From the NCBI RefSeq assembly GCF_010093595.1, contig NW_022985452.1:800431-864430 (forward strand): a stretch of DNA of 64,000 nt, read 5' to 3'. Below are positions 1 through 10,759 of this stretch, one piece after another; within the stretch, counting starts at the first letter, position 1, and each line of letters starts with the position of its first letter. This DNA comes from Mytilinidion resinicola (Eukaryota; Ascomycota; Dothideomycetes; Mytilinidiales; Mytilinidiaceae). Below the pieces are notes generated by a model. The model did no database searches, had not been told where the DNA came from, and was given only the letters and a program-made list of their open reading frames with translations. The position numbers were made by a program, and so were the translations under genes.

Positions 1-3000
1 TACTCGCGTCAAACTGCACTGTCGCATTCTCACCCGCGGGCTTGCTCGCACCCAACACCAACACCCCACTGATCACGGAAGTAGTGTTATACCCGTAGCT
101 TCCCGTCATTTTGAACAGCCCGTTGTCGTAACTGAAGCTGATATGCGACGTATTCGGCTGCTCGATCGCATCGCCCTCATCTAGATACAGTTCTCCCACC
201 GCCTGGCTAGTGGCATTCGGCGCAATCCACAGCACGAAATCCTTCTTTCTAAGCTCCGTCGTCGTATTCGCGCTGCTAGCTCGAAGTGGGATTATCGAGC
301 CGCCTTTCACGTGCAGCGGGATGGAGGTGAAGGGCACGTCGTCGAGCGTCACCCATGACCCATTGCCCTGGACTTTCTCGCCGGTCCAGAAGTCGTAGAA
401 GAGGTCGTTCGGGAGATAAATATCCACGTTGGTGGCGTTCTCCTCGGTTACGGGTGAGATGAGGATGGAATCTCCGTAGAAGTACTGGTACTGAATAGGG
501 AAGGTGTTGGCGTCTTCTGGGTACATGAAGAATAGCGGGTTTAAGAGTGGGTCGCCAGAGGTAGACTGGCGGTAGAAGGCTGTGTAAATGTAGTCGAGGA
601 GGCGGTAGCGGACATCGATGGCGATCTTGGCTGCTTCCGCGACTTCAGGCCAGCGGTAGTACTCCTGCGGGATGGAGGTGTCGCCGTCGTGGTTCCGGTA
701 GAAGGGGCTGAATGCAGCAAGCATAGCCCATCGTGAGCAGAGAGTGGTGGTAGTGTTCCCACCGAATCCGCAAGTATCGGCACCCACCATTGGTATCTGG
801 AAAAGCGCAGCAAATTCGAGGATCTCGGCTATTAAGTAGCGATAGTGGTCCCAATCACTTAGGTTGTCTCCTAACCAGTGACCGACCTTAGTGCCAGCAC
901 CAGCAAACTGGAATAGTCAGCATGATTGTGCATCGAGCAAGGCATGCAGGGCGTAGAAAAAGAAAAAGCAAAATCATCAAGCACGCTGCACCATGTGTAA
1001 GGCCGTCTGCCACTGTTTAGAGTGCTTCAATGACTTTTCAAAAAGCCCGAGGCGAAGAGTTTCCATGACGTAGAAGTGTCTGAAAATGCATTGAAGCACA
1101 CCAAGCAGTGGCATACATTCGTACACACCCAACTCGGCTTGTTCGGGATAAGAGGGCTAACTTTTCTATGCCTCGCGTGCATGGAAGCTGTACATACCGT
1201 GCTTCGCGTGATAATCATCGGCCGACGCTCCGGGCGGCGAGCTAACATAGCTTCTCTGCTGGCCGAGGACATCAATGTCCCGTATAAGTTATGAGTGTCG
1301 TACTGGACAGTTCCGCCGTAGTTGACCAGATTAGTGAAAAGTGTGAGATTGCTTATAGAACCTGCTGCATTCTTGATCGTGTAGGGTGGATCTGTGAGAT
1401 TCCTACCTGGCAGTCCCAGCATGTCCCCGTCCGATCGGCGGTCGGTCGATCGTCTAGAGATAGATCCCGAAGGTTGGAAGTCGGCTGGGAATCCAGGAAT
1501 CACTCTACCAGAGCTGTTTCGGGCTGGTGGAGGCTTGGGAGGGTCTCCAGCTTCAACGGCGTATCCTTCTGGATCCGAACAAGGATACGGGCAGAAGTTT
1601 GATGCTTCGTTCATATCGATCCACAGCGCATCAATATCGACACCGGTCTCTGTGCTGAAGAATGATAAGAACTCATTATTCCAGTAATTTTGGGTATTAG
1701 GGTGGAACCAATCCGGGAATGCTGCAACCCCAGGCCATACCACTCCCTTGTAGATTGATCCATTGTCTGTTTTAAGGAAGATGTCTAGGTCCGCTCCATT
1801 GTTGAAGCCGGGGTAATCTTGGTACGCTACAGCAGGGTCAACCATGACGATATAGTGTTGCTGGTGATCATGAAGATATGTTACAAGTTCCCGAACCTTC
1901 TCGAGAGGAAACCGTTCCGGGTCTACGGTGAAGACTTTACGAAGTTGCATGTAATCAATATCCGTCCACATCGTCTCAAGTGGTATTTCGGCTAGCGAGT
2001 AATTGGCAACAACTTCTGCCACCTCGTAAACATCTCGGTAGCCGTACTTGCATTGATGAAAACCGAAACCCCAGTATGGCATCATCACTGGACGGCCAAC
2101 GACCTCGGAGTACTGCTTGCTGACGTCCTTTGGCGATGGACCAGCTAGGAAGTAAAGGTCAATCACTCCACCAAGGGTGTTGTATTCTAGGTATTGGCCT
2201 TCGGTGTCGTTAATTTTGATATCCATGCCGTTCGAATTAAGCAAAAAGACGCCATGAGTACCAGAGCCACCCCGGTGGTCGAAATACACGGGGTGATTTC
2301 CGTACAGATTGGTTCCATTGGGCGTTCCGTAAGCATCACGGCTCCACAAGGTCCGGGTGTAGTTCGTGGTGCTAAGTTGGAAATAATCGGTGTGCTCCCC
2401 GAGGCCATATAAGTGAGGCGAACTAGGTAGCTTTGTGCGAAGACGTAGATACTGAGACTCGAAGACAATTGGGGTACCCGAGGTGTCAAATAGCGTCTCA
2501 TTGGTGGAGTTTCGAACGACGGAAAACGAGAAAGGCTTCTCCGTAAACGAGAACTGCAAATCGGAATCCGCAGCGTTGCACGCGGCGCTAGAAGGACGTG
2601 GAAAGACGGTCTCGGGAACTTGATACACATTGCTTGCCACATCGTATATCTTCACGTGGAGTCGGGTTTCTGGGAGAAGTCAGCTTCGGGTTGTGAATCC
2701 AATTACAGTACTGGGTCATGAGTTTGGGCACACGAAAATACCACTACACGGGTCCCACTCCTGCTCGGTCGACACCACCGTGAAGGAGCAGTCCAGCTAG
2801 CATGCAGCCGGCCAGGCAAAAGGTAGTCTAATTTTCACTGCATCGACTTTTACATGGTGTTTGTAGTTTTGAAATTCTTGTACGTGTACCCCACGCAGTA
2901 GCAAGAAAGAGTGCCCAAACCTATGTCCCAGGACTGTAGAATCACAAACCTGTCTGTAGCTCAACTTCAAGCTTCAAGTGGGTCAAGTCGTCGCTATAGG

Positions 3001-3175
3001 TGTTGCAAGCCGGCCCCGCAAGGGTCAAATCAGCAGTAATAAGACTGCCTTTGTCGACAACATTAGATGCTGCATATCCTGGGCAATTCTCCAGGGCAAG
3101 TTGTCGTGGCCGAAGGACGTTTGAAGAGGCTCTCACCGCCAACGCAAGAAATGAAAAATGCCGCCTGAATATCAT
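1..3175 (-). CDS. GH31 alpha-glucosidase, secreted (C-terminus beyond window)
   Basis: Glycoside hydrolase family 31 enzyme, expected to release glucose from maltose, starch or related alpha-glucosides outside the cell. I read three exons: 3175-2950, 2669-1198 and 907 to the window edge, giving about 868 residues before the sequence stops. All junctions are GT-AG and in frame. The start ATG opens a short hydrophobic signal-like segment (FSFLALAV). The N-terminal beta-sandwich is followed by the catalytic barrel. The nucleophile motif [10 protein letters not shown] lies near residue 425 (Asp about 427), and the stretches [19 protein letters not shown] and MVGADTCGF typical of the family continue across intron 2. 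Several N-x-S/T sites fit a secreted glycoprotein. Both introns are unusually long (280 and 290 nt) because they hold repeat elements, annotated separately. The gene resembles the Aspergillus AgdA-type enzymes. I am sure of the family but not of the substrate. Confidence 0.93.
995..1130. repeat. Foldback (inverted) repeat inside intron 2 of the GH31 gene
   Basis: Arms at about 995-1040 and 1081-1130 are inverted complements of each other with few mismatches. Both contain the CCACTG(C/T)TT and GTGCTTCAATG blocks. The sequence is related to the ends of the MITE families found elsewhere in the window (a GTGTACAC...CACTGCTTGAGGT...CTTCAA pattern). It makes up about half of the 290-nt intron (1197-908). 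It could be a decayed MITE that has lost its outermost ends. Confidence 0.6.
2706..2936 (+). mobile_element. MITE-1 copy inside intron 1 of the GH31 gene
   Basis: A 231-bp element flanked on both sides by the dinucleotide TA (2704-2705 and 2937-2938). The left end reads CAGTACTGGGTCATGAG and the right end is its imperfect inverted complement (CCCAGGACTG). The interior matches the other MITE-1 copies: GTCGACACCACCGTGAAGGAG motif region, a CTGCATCGACTTTTACAT region, and a CCCACGCAGTAGC region. The host intron has its donor at 2949 and acceptor at 2670, so the splice sites lie outside the element. Confidence 0.85.
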
Positions 3176-4106
3176 CGTTGGGTTTCGGATCAGCTTTGAC
3201 TGATGTAATTGATGAAACCAGAATGTAGGAAAATAGGGATTTCCCCGTTATATAACATCTTACGTGTTCCTGCATCTCTCCGCAGCTCTCCGCAGTCTAT
3301 TCGCTAGCCGATCTTATGACGAAACAACTCCACTCGGTAGGGTTCCTGGGGTATTAAGAGTCTTGGAAGTCGACTATTTCGCGTGCCGTCCACCATAGGC
3401 GGGTGTGGCAGCCGTGCCTGGTTACATCGTCGTAGCATTTCCCCGCATCTCACCCGGTCCGTCGCCGGTATGTGGTAAAATCAGCTTTCGATCCGAGAAT
3501 CCTTCCGAGCGACGAGGCTGGGAGATGGTATGCTGAGCATAGATGGAGCTTAGAGGATGGTGATGTGGTAAGGGAGGTCATCAATTTGAAACTCAACCTT
3601 AAAAGAGAGTTCCAAGGTTGCTCTGATCCTAGCTTGGTGGCGCCATAACTAGCATATTCTAGGTAGTGTGGTGTTGAGAAGCGGGGATTAGGCGGGTTCT
3701 GCAGTCACCGATTTTGCAGGGCTTCTCTCTCATGCATCTTCTTCGTCTCCTAAAACCTTATGAACCCAGCTGTGCCAGTACTATTTCTGTTTCTTGCATC
3801 CACGAAAAGTCAGTGAGTTGAGTTCGATGCCACAAAGAAAAGGGCGCACGTGAAAGGGCGGCAGTTGCCAGTCCATCGTCACATTTTATCCATTTCAATT
3901 CCCTCAGCATCTTCTCTATTAAGTGGTCAAACTGCTCTCTATGTCGTCCAATCGCCTCACCTCTCAAGTCCACAAGACTCTCTGCAACGTCACGTGATTA
4001 TCAAAAGCTGCTGCGGTCAACTTCAACTTCACGTCTCCTCTTCTCAACGTCCCTTGCGAAACCCCCACCACTTCTCCACCCCGTCATCACAAACTTGGCG
4101 CGCAGA
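3176..4106. other. Intergenic: divergent 5' regions
   Basis: About 930 bases between the GH31 start and the F-box gene. It would hold the GH31 promoter and the 5' region of the rightward gene. I see no supported gene and no clear repeat. The leftward and rightward open frames here are short and start at non-ATG codons. Confidence 0.5.
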
Positions 4107-5199
4107 ATGCGAGGCCCACAGCAATGGCAAATCCTCTGCCCCCACCTCCGTCAACACCACATCCTCACCGACCCCGACGACGCATCCGAAATTGACCTCC
4201 TCTACGTCTTCCGCCACCGGACCCATCCTACTTCAACGTCTGGGACTTCCTCGCCAAACCCGTACCTTCCCCAACCCCATCCCCCTCTTCCAGTCCCCCA
4301 TCCAAGCCTCCACCCCACCCCCTCACCCCCTCTCCCCCCTCGAAGCCCTCCCCAACGAGCTCCTCGACCTCATAGTCTCCCACCTCCCCTCCCCATCACG
4401 CCCTTCTTCGGAAGCTAAATCCGATATCCTCGGCCTCGGCCTCGGCTCCCCCCACCTCTGGCCCACAGTCCTCCACGACGTGCACGCCTCCTACGCCGCC
4501 TCCACCGCGCCCTGTGCCGGCGCCATGCTGGCCTGCCTAGGCTCCCACACTCCCTTCGTTCCGCCCCTGTTCAGAGAAGCCGGCTTCAGGATTCCGGGCG
4601 CGCATGGCCCCGGGTGGAAAATCATTCCTCGTCTGCAGTGGAGATGGAGAGCGTTTCGCGACTTCACCGATCCGCCGACCGCGGCGGGGGAGGAAGTAGA
4701 GTGGCTGGCTGCGCTTTCGACGCACGTCCGCGCGAGTGAGAGGATTGGTGGGGAGGCGGGCGGCTTCGCGGTGTCGAAAGCGGAGTATGAGGGGCTGGAG
4801 CGGGATCTGCGGTGTAGGAGCGAAGAAGTGTCCCCGCAGGACCGTGTATGGCTGCTGCGGGATTTGAAGACGTGCGAGTTTGTGAGGTCGGAGGGTTTGG
4901 AGATTCCGGTGCAGTATACGGAGGGGGGGAGACAGGAGACGAGCTTTAGCGAGGTGCTGCTGAAGCGGATTTGCTGGGGGAATCCGCGAGCTACGAGGAT
5001 GGAGGAGTTAGGGTTGCAAAAAGGGGTGTGGGCGGGGCATCACTTTGAAGTTGTGACGGAGGAGAGGCATAGGGCTGAGTACGGGACGCGGACGAGTTGG
5101 GAGGATGTTACTGAGGAGGTTGTGGGGGAGGTTGGGAAGCTGAGGCGTGAGCTCAATTTGAAGAAGTGTCTCGCAGAGTTGACGGGATTGGGTTATTAG
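4107..5199 (+). CDS. F-box domain protein, 5' end unresolved
   Basis: A long open frame from about 3850 to 5199 encodes a protein with an F-box core (LEALPNELLDLIVSHLP at about 4338-4390). A region of F-box-protein style follows, including LPKLW-like SPHLWPTVLHDV and a tail rich in charged residues. F-box proteins recruit substrates to SCF ubiquitin ligases through Skp1. The F-box frame has no ATG upstream of the domain. ATGs at 4107 and 4125 lie in the other two frames, and I could not find a GT-AG intron that joins them cleanly. The upstream sequence is extremely C-rich (Pro/Ser), so a frameshift or sequence error is possible. The coordinates given use the first plausible ATG. The 3' half is well supported as coding and ends in a TAG just before a MITE. 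The gene may be broken at its 5' end. Confidence 0.6.
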
Positions 5200-5235
5200 G
5201 AGTTCGTGGAATTGGTATGCTACAGCATTAAGGAT

Positions 5236-5463
5236 CTAGTCCTGCGATATAAAGTTTAGGCACTCTCTCTTGCCACTGCTTGGGGTACCCCTATGGATCT
5301 TCAAAGTCTGAAAGACAATGTCAATAACGATGCAGTAAAGATTCGGCGGCCTTTTAACTAGCTGCCTATATGCTAGCTGGGCTACTCCTCACGGTGGTAT
5401 CGAGTAGTCAAGAGTGGAACCTGTGCAGTGGTATATCCGGGTGTCCAATCTTATGACGTAGTC
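5236..5463 (-). mobile_element. MITE-1 copy (decayed), directly downstream of the F-box gene
   Basis: Reverse orientation relative to the copy at 16775. It shares the end motif (CTAGTCCTGCGATATAAAG near 5237), the CCACTGCTTGGGGTACCCC block, the CAATGTCAA region, the GGGCTACTCCTCACGGTGG block and the closing TCTTATGACGTAGT. Point differences are scattered throughout, so this is an old copy. Confidence 0.7.
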
Positions 5464-5624
5464 ACAACCAATGGCAGAATGGTGTGTACAGACGGGGGTT
5501 GAAGCAATTTATTGGAGCTATAGTCTTGATCTGGTATCATGTTTTTGTTGGAGCCCCACGGACACACTCTTCGAAGAGCATCATTGCTCCATTATGCATT
5601 TATTCGTCACCCGGGGTATCCCAT

Positions 5625-6268
5625 TCAGACCGCAAGCATCAATCCAGCCACAGCACCTCCAGCGACCGCTCCTAGAACGTGTGGATACACCATACCTGCC
5701 GCACCAGTGCCAGCCGGGGCCGTCGCTGACTGCGTAGTAGAGCCGCTCGTAAGGGTGGTGGGTACGGTGGGAGTAGGGGTCTTAGACAGGACCGTCGAGT
5801 TCGAGATGGACAAGATCGAGAAGGTCTCGATGACCGAGGGCGTGGAAGTAATCTCAGAAACCACACTGACCGTAGTTGCAGCTGCAGGGACTGTTGTTGT
5901 GACGGTGGTCCAATCGCTCCAGCCTGGACGTGTCAGCAAAGAACACAAGAGACGTGTTGGTAGCTCTTACTCTGAAGTCCGCTCCAAGAATGTCCGCTCC
6001 AAGAGTGTCCGCTCCAAGTGTTGTGAATGCTCCAGCTGTGCCATTCCGAACCAGTGGGTGACTCGGTGAGGCAGCCGAATCCGCCTTCACGCGGCCAATC
6101 CGTGCAAGCGGTAGGTAAGCTGGTGGGGTAGGAGCTCGGCCAGGTGGTTTGGATGGTGAAGATGCCCTCGGTGGTCTGGTCCCAGTGAAAAAAGCTGTTT
6201 GTGGTAGCTTCGTCAGCCAGTGCGAAGGCGGTGAGGCCGAAAAGGAAGGCGATAGCTTTGAGAGCCAT
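5625..6268 (-). CDS. GPI-anchored secreted serine/threonine-rich protein
   Basis: Two exons, 6268-5971 and 5923-5625, joined across a 47-nt intron, give 198 residues. The N-terminus is a clear signal peptide (MALKAIAFLFGLTAFALADE). The middle contains the short repeat GHSWSGHSWSG followed by LQSWSDW after splicing, then a Thr/Val/Ser-rich stretch (TTVTTTVPAAATTV) suited to O-glycosylation. The C-terminus is a small-residue cleavage site plus a hydrophobic tail (AVAGGAVAGLMLAV) ending at the stop, as in GPI-anchored wall proteins. Two cysteines sit in the N-terminal half (ACTDW, GFGCL). I do not recognise a named family. The likely location is the plasma membrane or cell wall. Signal, repeat and GPI tail are visible, but any role is unknown. 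Confidence 0.8.
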
Positions 6269-8102
6269 GATAGCCGTTGGTGAGCTTGAAGCTGGTGTTG
6301 TTGACGAGAGTTAGTGCGAGCAGACTGTCAGTTAAAATATTGCAACGGCTGGAGGAGCCGGGCTGGACGCGTGGCAAGAGCTGTGGTAGGTCGAAGGCAG
6401 GTGGTAGCAAGCAGCGAGGTACGAATGCCTAGGTGAGGTGGACAAGGTAGGACGGTAACCAGATGAGGCAGGAAGACATCTTGAGTTCTGTTTAGACAGC
6501 AATGTCGACACTGTTAGTTCCGCCATCGAGAGAATGCCCAATTCATGGACCAGAGATCCAACGCTGCCCGCACTGTTGCCAGCCCTTCCAGGACTGATAG
6601 TGGGGGAGCCGGCGAGGCTGAGAGTTGAGAGCTGAGAAGATCTGCGCTACTATGCTTGGCGACGCTAAACCTCAAACGTTTAGATAGGGGTCTATCATGG
6701 AGAGAATCCATTCTGCAACTCCACACCCGTCCAACGTACACCCATCATTTCGTTAGATCAACCCCGAAGGACCTCGACCTCATGGAGCGCCAAGAATACG
6801 GTCGTCACGCGGTGGAATTGCTTATACGCACGACTTGAAAGAAAGAGCAGAGCAATGCGAAGAAAAACCCCTGTTTCAACACCCCAATCTGCACGGTGCC
6901 CGACCCCCTCAGCTCACGTGATGATGCGCCGCTGTGGCTGAGGTCGGCTCAGGCCCGGCTCAGCTTCGGCTCACCAGTCGTGGGTGTATGAGACTCTGGT
7001 TGAATGCAGGAGGGAATACCGGACGAAGTTCTACCTATGAAAGGCGCTCGCGATGAGTAGATATTCAAGGCACGATAGGACAGAATGAAGAGAAATCGGC
7101 AGTTGTCAAGTTCCGGCAGACGAGGCGAGTGGCAAAGGTTTCCAAAGATGTATCGGGCGTAACTCCAGCACCAACCTCCGAGCTTGGATAGCTCAAACAA
7201 GATATACCTACTTGCCTGTTGCTGTCTATCTTGATGCATGGATGCTGGGCAGGGGAGAGAGAGCTGGGCGCGCGGGACAGGGACCAGCCAGCCACCCGTT
7301 CTCAGAAATACTCAGGTCGTGCCCGGAATCTGAAACCTCGCGTCCTCTCTCTTTTTATTACGACGTGGCAGCTGAAGGCAAAGTAGGCTGAGTTTTCCAT
7401 TCAGACGATAGCGATGATTGCCAAGATGACACGGTTTGAGCGGCTTTCTCAGCCCAAGCCTGGGCGCAAGGCTCACTCGGACTCAGCCTTGCTGCTGCCA
7501 GGGCTGCTCTGCATCTGGCGCTCGGCACTGATAAATGGTCGAAATTGCGAGGTCATCCTAGCCAGCACACTACACGCTGTGTTAGCTTATAGATGTGTTC
7601 CATACGCGGCACTTGTAGGTTGCTCTCCGGACTGTCCCCTTGATTAATGCGTTTGATCGACCCTGTGGCGTGCGTGGCACTCAACAGGTCCTTCGGCAAA
7701 TCCTTGGCTCTTTCAATTTCCCGCTAGTCTGTGCTTTTTTCTGGACCGCAGGGCTGTGCATTGTAGGCTGAGCACATTTCCGGAGCTATTACATTCCCCG
7801 CTTCTACCATTCTCTCAATAGCAATCTTTCATACAAGTACCTTTTGAAAATTATCAATTCTATCATTCCTACTTTAAAACACTCGAGAATAACCTTACTT
7901 GTATCACCTGACTATCCATTTCGGCCGTATTTCCTGCTCAAGTGCAAAACGAAAACCCGCCTGACTCCACGGACGCGGGGCAACATCGACAATCGACCAG
8001 GAACTCTTCCCGTATAATAGTTCTCCACACCCAACGCTGCCGTCATCGTCATATGTGAAGTGGCGATACCGCCATAAAGAACTTGCGATCACGGCTTTCG
8101 CT
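6269..8102. other. Intergenic, no supported gene
   Basis: About 1.8 kb between the divergently transcribed GPI-protein and HET genes, so both promoters should lie here. Short open frames on both strands (for example 6949-7295 minus, 7414-7647 plus) lack protein-like composition. A pyrimidine-rich tract with TTTTGAAAATTATCAATTC-like sequence precedes the HET start, as is common in fungal 5' regions. Confidence 0.5.
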
Positions 8103-10759
8103 ATGCTCAAGCGGAAAGCACCCTCTAGCATTGATGAGGCCGAGAAGAGGCCGGAGAGAACGCCATGTATACCAGAGCCTGGATACAGTCCACCTAGTAT
8201 CCGTTTCAATGCGCTTTGCTCAGTCTGTGAAGCAACGTTCTCCCGTGTAAGGGAGGATCAAAATACATTTTCCTGCTTTCATAGCATCACAGAGCTCATT
8301 ACGTCGGCTGCGGAAGGATGTCATTTCTGCAATCTAATAACAAATAGCATGAGTTCGAGCAAGGGCTCTCCACAACTCATGAAAGAAAATCTTCTGACAG
8401 AGAATGATCCTCAAACAACGGCGACATTTAAAGGTCTTAAGGCGGAAACACGTTATGTTGCAGATATCGGAATCTCCTTTTTACTACGCCGTAGTGACGC
8501 GCTTGATCACGATGTCCTCGCTGAAGTAGATTTACTCTTTGGAGATGGCGCAGGTAAAGCCCGTCCAGCTCTCTTCTTCAATACATTGTCTAAAATGACT
8601 CTTCAGATGATACCGGAGAATTCACGCTGAGCGGGGATTCCCAAAGCGAAAACAGCTGGGATCAAGTCCTCCAATGGAACAGGCAATGCTTGGAAAAGCA
8701 TCTCGCCTGCAAACCCAGCTCAACCGCTATTCCGAAGAGTGACTACCCAGCTCGATTGATCTGCGTGGGCGACAACCCCAGCACCATTGTCAAGCTTTTT
8801 GAAACATCGAAAATAGAAGTATCGAAGAGTTATACAACACTTAGTCATTGCTGGGGCAGTCACATCCCTCTCAGGCTCCTCACCGATAACTATTCCTCGC
8901 TTCTTGAGGGATTCAAACTGATTGATCTCCCTGAGACATTCCGAGATGCAATTACAACGACAAGGAAGCTGGGTATCCCTTTTCTCTGGATTGATTCTCT
9001 ATGCATAATTCAAGACTCTGCCGTGGATTGGTCCACAGAGTCGAGCAAAATGGGCCAGATTTACAAAAATTCCTATCTAAATCTGGCGGCAGCGGCGGCT
9101 AAGGATTCGACTGAGGGTTTATTCTTTCCACGATCTCCTTTGCAGTTTGTACCATGTCACGTTAGAGCTGGTCGGACTGGAAATATGAGATCTGTGAGAT
9201 CAACTTACAGTCCAGAAGGAGCGGGCTCGGACGAAATGATTCTCTACTCCAGAGCGTGGGTATTCCAGGAATGGCTATTAGCGCCAAGGACGCTGATTTT
9301 TGGAAAGAATGAGCTTTTGTGGGAATGCGGTGAACTCAACGCCAGTGAAGTATACCCTAAGGGGTATCCAACTCTTTTGGATTCAGTGAAGGGGGTGGAA
9401 AGACTACGCCTTGCCACACTCCGCAATGAATGGCAAAATTTATACTGCAAAGATTCCATCGAGCGTTGGGAGTTATGGTGTCGGGTAACCAACGATTACT
9501 CGAAGCGAAAATTGACTAGATTTTCCGATAAGCTCGTGGCGCTGTCAGGTTTTGCGGCTGAAATGGCAAAGAGCTGGGAAGGAATGGACTATTTGGCGGG
9601 TATTTGGTCATATCGGCTTCGTCGTGGCCTGCTCTGGCGTTGTGTTGAACCCGTTAAACTTTGTCATCGGCTAGTATGTACGACACCGTCTTGGTCATGG
9701 GCATCTACAGATAGGCCTGTCTTCACAGACTTCGAACACCACTTCATCGATGGGTTAGTCGAGATTCTAGATGCTAGCATCCAGCATTCGGTACCGTCAC
9801 ATCGATATGGCGCAGTAATCGATGGCCACATCAAGATTAAAGGACCGATGCTGAAAGCGACGATAGTCGAGCGTAAAGACGACGGAGAATGGAACATTCT
9901 TCTCTCAGACGATTCGAAAGAGAACACGGATGGCTCGGAACACGATGGCTCGGAACACGATAGCTCGGAACACGATGGCTCGGAATACGATGGCTCGGAA
10001 TACGATGACTCGGAAGATCTGGACTCAAGTTTGCCATTTACGATTCGAGCGACAATCTGCTGGGACGATCCGACATTTCAAAAGATCATTAAAGCTGCAT
10101 CCGTATATCTGGTGCCATTCGAAATATCTCTGCTGCCGGATGACGCCGGCTTGGATTTGCAAGGCCTGATACTGCTCCCTACGCTCACAAATGCTGGACA
10201 ATTCCGTCGCCTAGGATGGTTCAGAGTTGAAGATAAGTGGCGCGGTAACAAGCATATGAAGAGATCGATTTCACTTAGCTACGATGATAATTCACCTCGG
10301 GATTCTGTGCCAGAGGAAGTGGAAAGTTTGGACGGCTGTTTGCAGGTGCCCCCAGACAAAATCGATGGTCTTTGGCCGTATCGCACAGCTCTTGAGCTTA
10401 AAGCGATATGGATAGATATAAACGCGAGAGAAGCTGCAGAAAGGGAAGCAGCTTCGTATGACGTGCGGACACGAAAGATACAAGAATTCATGGTTGATTT
10501 GACGAAGGCAGCGAACCGAGATGGTACTATTTCACAAAGCGGTCAATCCAAGAAGGATGATTTCTATTGTAACGGAATGATGAATACAACTCTCTTGGAA
10601 CGTTACGGTGACGACATGAGGCATATTTATCCGAAGATCCATTCTTTCCTGGTTATGACGTTTATACGTTTCAATTCGGATAGAGAAGAAGGTAAGCTAT
10701 GCGAAGAGTTGTATGAGGAACACCATGGAAATGGGTATTTCACCTTTCGAATTGTATAA
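8103..10759 (+). CDS. HET-domain (heterokaryon incompatibility-like) protein
   Basis: Two exons, 8103-8553 and 8607-10759, joined across a 53-nt intron (GTAAAG donor, TTCAG acceptor), give 867 residues. The splice repairs what otherwise looks like a frameshift. The N-terminal part has a CSVC...CHFC cysteine pattern often seen before HET domains. The HET domain carries its three signatures: YTTLSHCWG at about 226-234, WIDSLCIIQD at about 278-287 and SRAWVFQE at about 365-372. HET proteins act in recognition of non-self and can trigger cell death after fusion of unlike hyphae. Many copies in a genome have no known partner. An acidic tract with repeated SE(H/Y)DG units (genomic 9927-10017) follows the domain, then a long C-terminal region I cannot assign. 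The first in-frame ATG was chosen; upstream in-frame codons are non-ATG. Confidence 0.9.
9927..10017 (+). repeat. 15-bp minisatellite inside the HET gene
   Basis: Six tandem copies of a 15-base unit (GATGGCTCGGAACAC and variants) encode GSEHD/SEYDG repeats. The unit length is a multiple of three, so changes in copy number keep the frame. Differences between units are single bases (C/T, G/A). Confidence 0.9.

Noticed and set aside
1076..1687. Plus-strand open frames opposite the GH31 gene
   Set aside because: They mirror the GH31 coding exons and its intron and have no protein-like composition.
8554..8690. Apparent frameshift splitting the HET gene into two open frames
   Set aside because: A 53-nt GT-AG intron (8554-8606) joins them exactly in frame, so no mutation is needed.
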